Source: an uncultured Pseudomonas sp.
GTDB taxonomy: Bacteria > Pseudomonadota > Gammaproteobacteria > Pseudomonadales > Pseudomonadaceae
Assembly (NCBI GenBank): GCA_943914515.1
Contig: CALUCI010000236.1
Span: 1 to 8,322 of the forward strand
Reading direction: 5' to 3'
DNA: 8,322 nt
Made by a program: the position numbers and the translations under genes. Positions 6,092 to 8,322 of this stretch are shown here, one piece after another. The notes beneath the pieces are model-generated. The model did no database searches and was not told the origin of the DNA. It worked only from the letters and a program-made list of their open reading frames with translations. Numbering within the stretch: the first letter of the stretch is position 1; every line of letters starts with the position of its first letter.

Positions 6092-7054
6092 ATGATTCCA
6101 TTCAAGCGTCTGTACCGGCTGGCCGCCGCCGTGGTGCTCGGCGCCAGCCTTGTCGGCACGGCTAGCGCCGAAGAAACCCTGCGCATCGGCTACCAGAAAT
6201 CCTCGACCTTGCTGACCCTGCTCAAAGCCCAGGGCAATCTGGAAAAGCAACTGGCTGCCCAGGGTATCCAGGTCACCTGGCACGAGTTCGCCAGCGGCCT
6301 GCCGCTGCTCGAAGCGCTCAACCTGGGCAACGTCGACGTCTCGGCGGATGTCGCCGATACCGTGCCGGTGTTCGCCCAGGCCGCTGGCGCCAAGCTGACC
6401 TACTTTGCCCGCGAGACGCCGTCGCCGCTGGCCCAGGCGATCCTGGTGCCGGCCGATTCGCCGCTGAACAGCCTGGCCGACCTCAAAGGCAAGAAAATCG
6501 CCGTGACCAAGGCCGCAGGCAGCCATTACCTGCTGATCCAGGCGCTGGCCAAGGCCGGATTGAACTTCAGCGATATCGAACCGGCCTACCTGATTCCGGC
6601 CGATGGCCGTGCGGCGTTCGAGAACCGCAAGGTCGATGCCTGGGTCACCTGGGATCCGTTCGTCGCCAGCGCCCAGCGTCAGCAGCATGCGCGGGTACTG
6701 AGCGACGGCCAGGGGCTGTCGAACTACCAGCGTTACTACCTGGCCTCGAGCGACTACGCCAAGGCGCATCCGCAGGTGCTCGACACCCTGTTCACCGCGC
6801 TGCACCAGGCCGGGCAGTGGACCAAGGCCAACCCCGCCGAGGCGGCGAAGGTCCTCGGGCCGCTGTGGGGTAATCTCGATGTGGCCACGGTCGAGCAAGC
6901 CAACGCCCGACGCAGCTATGATGTGCAACCGGTCGGGGTCGACAACCTCGCCGAGCAGCAGCAGATCGCCGATGTGTTCTTTGCCCAGGGCCTGCTGCCG
7001 CGCAAGATCGACGCCAATGCCGTGGAGCTGTTCAAGCCCACCGCACGGCGCTGA
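6092..7054 (+). CDS. Periplasmic ABC-transporter binding protein, SsuA-like (second copy)
   Basis: A 320-residue exported solute-binding protein close in layout to the alkanesulfonate-binding protein SsuA. Signal peptide: residues 1-26 (K5, R6, R9, hydrophobic core, cleavage after ASA). SsuA-like blocks follow: LRIGYQKSSTL (30-40), HEFASGLPLLEALNLGNVD (64-82), PVFAQAAGA (92-100), ADLKGKKIAVTK (129-140), YLIPADGRAAF (166-176) and VDAWVTWDPF (181-190). GGAG is 8 nt before the ATG (6080-6083), and the gene begins 15 nt after the first binding protein, so the two are co-transcribed. They are clearly paralogues but well diverged, so not a recent duplication. The permease and ATPase genes expected beside such proteins are absent. 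The likely role is capture of a sulfonate or related organosulfur compound, by homology only. Confidence 0.94.
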   Translation: MIPFKRLYRLAAAVVLGASLVGTASAEETLRIGYQKSSTLLTLLKAQGNLEKQLAAQGIQVTWHEFASGLPLLEALNLGNVDVSADVADTVPVFAQAAGAKLTYFARETPSPLAQAILVPADSPLNSLADLKGKKIAVTKAAGSHYLLIQALAKAGLNFSDIEPAYLIPADGRAAFENRKVDAWVTWDPFVASAQRQQHARVLSDGQGLSNYQRYYLASSDYAKAHPQVLDTLFTALHQAGQWTKANPAEAAKVLGPLWGNLDVATVEQANARRSYDVQPVGVDNLAEQQQIADVFFAQGLLPRKIDANAVELFKPTARR

Positions 7055-7068
7055 AGCTTCACCGATCC

Positions 7069-7104
7069 AGGGCCGCTGGCGCCTCTCGGGCTGCCAGCGG
7101 CCTT
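7069..7104 (+). terminator. Strong hairpin between the second binding-protein gene and tas
   Basis: Perfect 10-bp stem GGCCGCTGGC (7071-7080) / GCCAGCGGCC (7093-7102) with a 12-nt loop, extendable by G-U and A-U pairs at the base. It is followed by TTCGCCGTTTTCG, a weak broken T-run. It could be a leaky intrinsic terminator or a 3' stabiliser that makes binding-protein mRNA more abundant than tas mRNA. Calling it a terminator is tentative. Confidence 0.5.
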
Positions 7105-7130
7105 CGCCGTTTTCGACAAAGGAGTGATTC

Positions 7131-8171
7131 ATGGAAAAGCGTCAACTGGGCAACAGTGCCATCGAAGTCAGCGCCATCGCCCTCGGCACCATGACCTGGG
7201 GTGAGCAGAACAGCGAGGCCGAGGCCTTCGAGCAGATCCGCGTGGCCCGTGAGCATGGGGTCAACTTCATCGACACCGCCGAGATGTACCCGGTCCCGCC
7301 GATCGCCGAAACCTACGGCGAGACCGAGCGGATCATCGGCAACTACTTCGAGCGTTTCGGTGGCCGCGGCGACTGGGTGCTGGCGAGCAAGGTGGCCGGA
7401 CCGCACCGCATCGAACACATCCGCAACGGCAATACCCGCCTCAACCGCGCCAATATCACCGCGGCGCTGGACGCCAGCCTGACCCGGCTGAAAACCGATT
7501 ACCTGGACCTGTATCAACTGCACTGGCCGGATCGCCAGGCCAACTTCTTCGGCCAGCTTGGCTACGTGCATGACGCTGCCGACAATGAAACCGTCGCCAT
7601 CGAAGACACCCTGGAAGTGCTCGCCGACCTGGTGGCCTCGGGCAAGGTGCGCCAGATCGGCCTGTCCAACGAAACCCCGTGGGGTGTGCAGCGTTTTCTG
7701 CACCTGGCCGAAACCCGTGGCTGGCCGCGGGTGGTTTCGGTGCAGAACCCCTATAGCCTGTTGAACCGCAGCTACGAAGTGGGCCTGGCGGAGATTTCCA
7801 TTCGCGAGAACGTCGGCCTGCTGGCGTATTCGCCGCTGGCGTTCGGGGTGTTGTCGGGCAAGTACCTGGATGGGGCGAAGCCGGAGGGATCGCGGCTGGC
7901 GCTGTTCGAGCGTTTCCAGCGCTACAACAACCCGCAGGTTGAGCGTGCCACTGCTGCCTACGTGGCGCTGGCCCGCGAGCATGGCGTCGATCCGGCGCAA
8001 CTGGCGCTGGCGTATGTCACCAGCCGGCCGTTCGTGACCAGCAACATCATTGGCGCCACCCGTCTGGAGCAGTTGACCAGCAACCTGGGCAGCGTCGAGC
8101 TGAAGCTGACTGATGAGCTGCTGCAAGGGATCGAAGCGATCCACATCGAACAGCCCAACCCTGCGCCGTAA
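7131..8171 (+). CDS. tas: NADP(H)-dependent aldo/keto reductase, Tas family
   Basis: A 346-residue cytoplasmic (beta/alpha)8-barrel oxidoreductase, the same length as E. coli Tas and similar along its whole length (recalled comparison: LGTMTWGEQNSEA, DTAEMYPVPP, TDYLDLYQLHWP, VQNPYSLLNRSYEVGLAE, LLAYSPLAFGVLSGKYL). The aldo/keto reductase catalytic tetrad is present: Asp48, Tyr53, Lys87 and His131. The C-terminal NADP-site segment NIIGATRLEQL is intact. An AAAGGAG ribosome site (7118-7124) lies 6 nt before the ATG. It reduces aldehydes or ketones with NADPH; the physiological substrate of Tas is not settled, though E. coli tas was found as a suppressor of tyrosine auxotrophy. It sits 76 nt after the second binding protein across a strong hairpin, so it may be in the same operon with lower expression or may have its own control. 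It could reduce a carbonyl released in the pathway, or be a housekeeping gene that merely adjoins it. Confidence 0.93.
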   Translation: MEKRQLGNSAIEVSAIALGTMTWGEQNSEAEAFEQIRVAREHGVNFIDTAEMYPVPPIAETYGETERIIGNYFERFGGRGDWVLASKVAGPHRIEHIRNGNTRLNRANITAALDASLTRLKTDYLDLYQLHWPDRQANFFGQLGYVHDAADNETVAIEDTLEVLADLVASGKVRQIGLSNETPWGVQRFLHLAETRGWPRVVSVQNPYSLLNRSYEVGLAEISIRENVGLLAYSPLAFGVLSGKYLDGAKPEGSRLALFERFQRYNNPQVERATAAYVALAREHGVDPAQLALAYVTSRPFVTSNIIGATRLEQLTSNLGSVELKLTDELLQGIEAIHIEQPNPAP

Positions 8172-8172
8172 T

Positions 8173-8192
8173 TTCGCGGGCAAGCGCTACAG
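8173..8192. repeat. Truncated REP-like unit directly after tas
   Basis: TTCGCGGGCAAGC followed directly by GCTACAG looks like a Pseudomonas REP of the form TCGCGGGCAAGCCCGCTCCTACAG from which the second half of the stem (about CCCGCTC) has been lost. It begins one base after the tas stop codon. The hairpin can no longer form, so it is probably a decayed copy. Confidence 0.5.
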
Positions 8193-8255
8193 CCGGGAGA
8201 TTGGGTTATGGCTGCCAGGTGCATGACGAAAGATCTTCAGCGCCCTCCAGATCGA

Positions 8256-8293
8256 GCGCCGCCCGCGCGGCGCATCGCTGGCTGTCGCCAGCT
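8256..8293. repeat. GC hairpin plus REP-like hairpin at the right end
   Basis: Two adjacent palindromes. GCGCCGC (8256-8262) / GCGGCGC (8267-8273) has a 4-nt loop. ATC then separates it from GCTGGC (8277-8282) / GCCAGC (8287-8292), also with a 4-nt loop. The flanking text TCGCTGGC...GCCAGCTCCCACATTTGTTG is typical of REP units in the P. fluorescens/P. putida group. Both could fold in RNA and may end or protect the tas transcript. The surrounding stretch 8193-8322 holds no supported gene and appears to be part of a larger dispersed repeat that continues beyond the window. Confidence 0.6.
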
Positions 8294-8322
8294 CCCACAT
8301 TTGTTGCAACGCGCCATGGCCT

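Noticed and set aside
4886..7132. A 748-codon open frame on the - strand opposite both binding-protein genes
   Set aside because: It is antisense to two well-supported genes, and its Gly/Gln/Arg-rich translation shows no domain. Long antisense frames are common in GC-rich Pseudomonas genes.
7059..8183. A 374-codon open frame on the - strand opposite tas
   Set aside because: It is antisense to a full-length Tas orthologue with an intact catalytic tetrad and shows no recognisable motif.
8208..8322. An open frame beginning MAARCMTKDL that continues past the right edge
   Set aside because: It has no ribosome site and crosses both palindromes of the terminal repeat. It is most likely a spurious frame inside dispersed repeat DNA.

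Overview
The window looks like a chromosomal segment from a fluorescent Pseudomonas of the P. putida / P. fluorescens type. The DNA is GC-rich throughout the genes. It carries short palindromic repeats that match the REP family typical of those species (TAGGAGCGGGTTTACCCGCGA near 1779-1798 and a GCTGGC/GCCAGC unit near 8277-8292). The rightmost gene is a clear orthologue of the gamma-proteobacterial aldo/keto reductase Tas. The species call is an inference from these repeats and protein styles, not from a database search.

The layout is two divergent gene sets around a 313-bp control region (4798-5110) that has a distinctly AT-rich core. Leftward, in transcription order, lie an acyl-CoA-dehydrogenase-fold flavoenzyme (4797-3604), a D-2-hydroxyacid dehydrogenase that starts inside the stop codon of the flavoenzyme (3607-2663), a class II aldolase/adducin-family protein (2615-1815), a REP element, and a TonB-dependent outer-membrane receptor that runs off the left edge (1671 to beyond 1). 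Rightward lie two tandem, exported, SsuA-like periplasmic binding proteins (5111-6076 and 6092-7054), a strong hairpin, and the tas gene (7131-8171). The right end (8173-8322) is repeat-derived DNA.

Together the genes look like an uptake-and-catabolism locus for an unidentified small molecule. The receptor would move the substrate across the outer membrane. One or both binding proteins would present it to an inner-membrane ABC transporter, but no permease or ATPase gene is in the window. The three cytoplasmic enzymes and possibly Tas would process it. SsuA/TauA-type binding proteins and acyl-CoA-dehydrogenase-fold monooxygenases (SfnB/DszC-like) commonly occur in Pseudomonas sulfur-starvation loci, so an organosulfur compound is the best guess. 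The substrate is not determined by the sequence. The combination of a flavoenzyme that appears to lack the acyl-CoA dehydrogenase catalytic Glu, an adducin-type aldolase homologue and a 2-hydroxyacid dehydrogenase is the most interesting aspect.

No RNA genes, CRISPR arrays, transposases or phage genes were seen.
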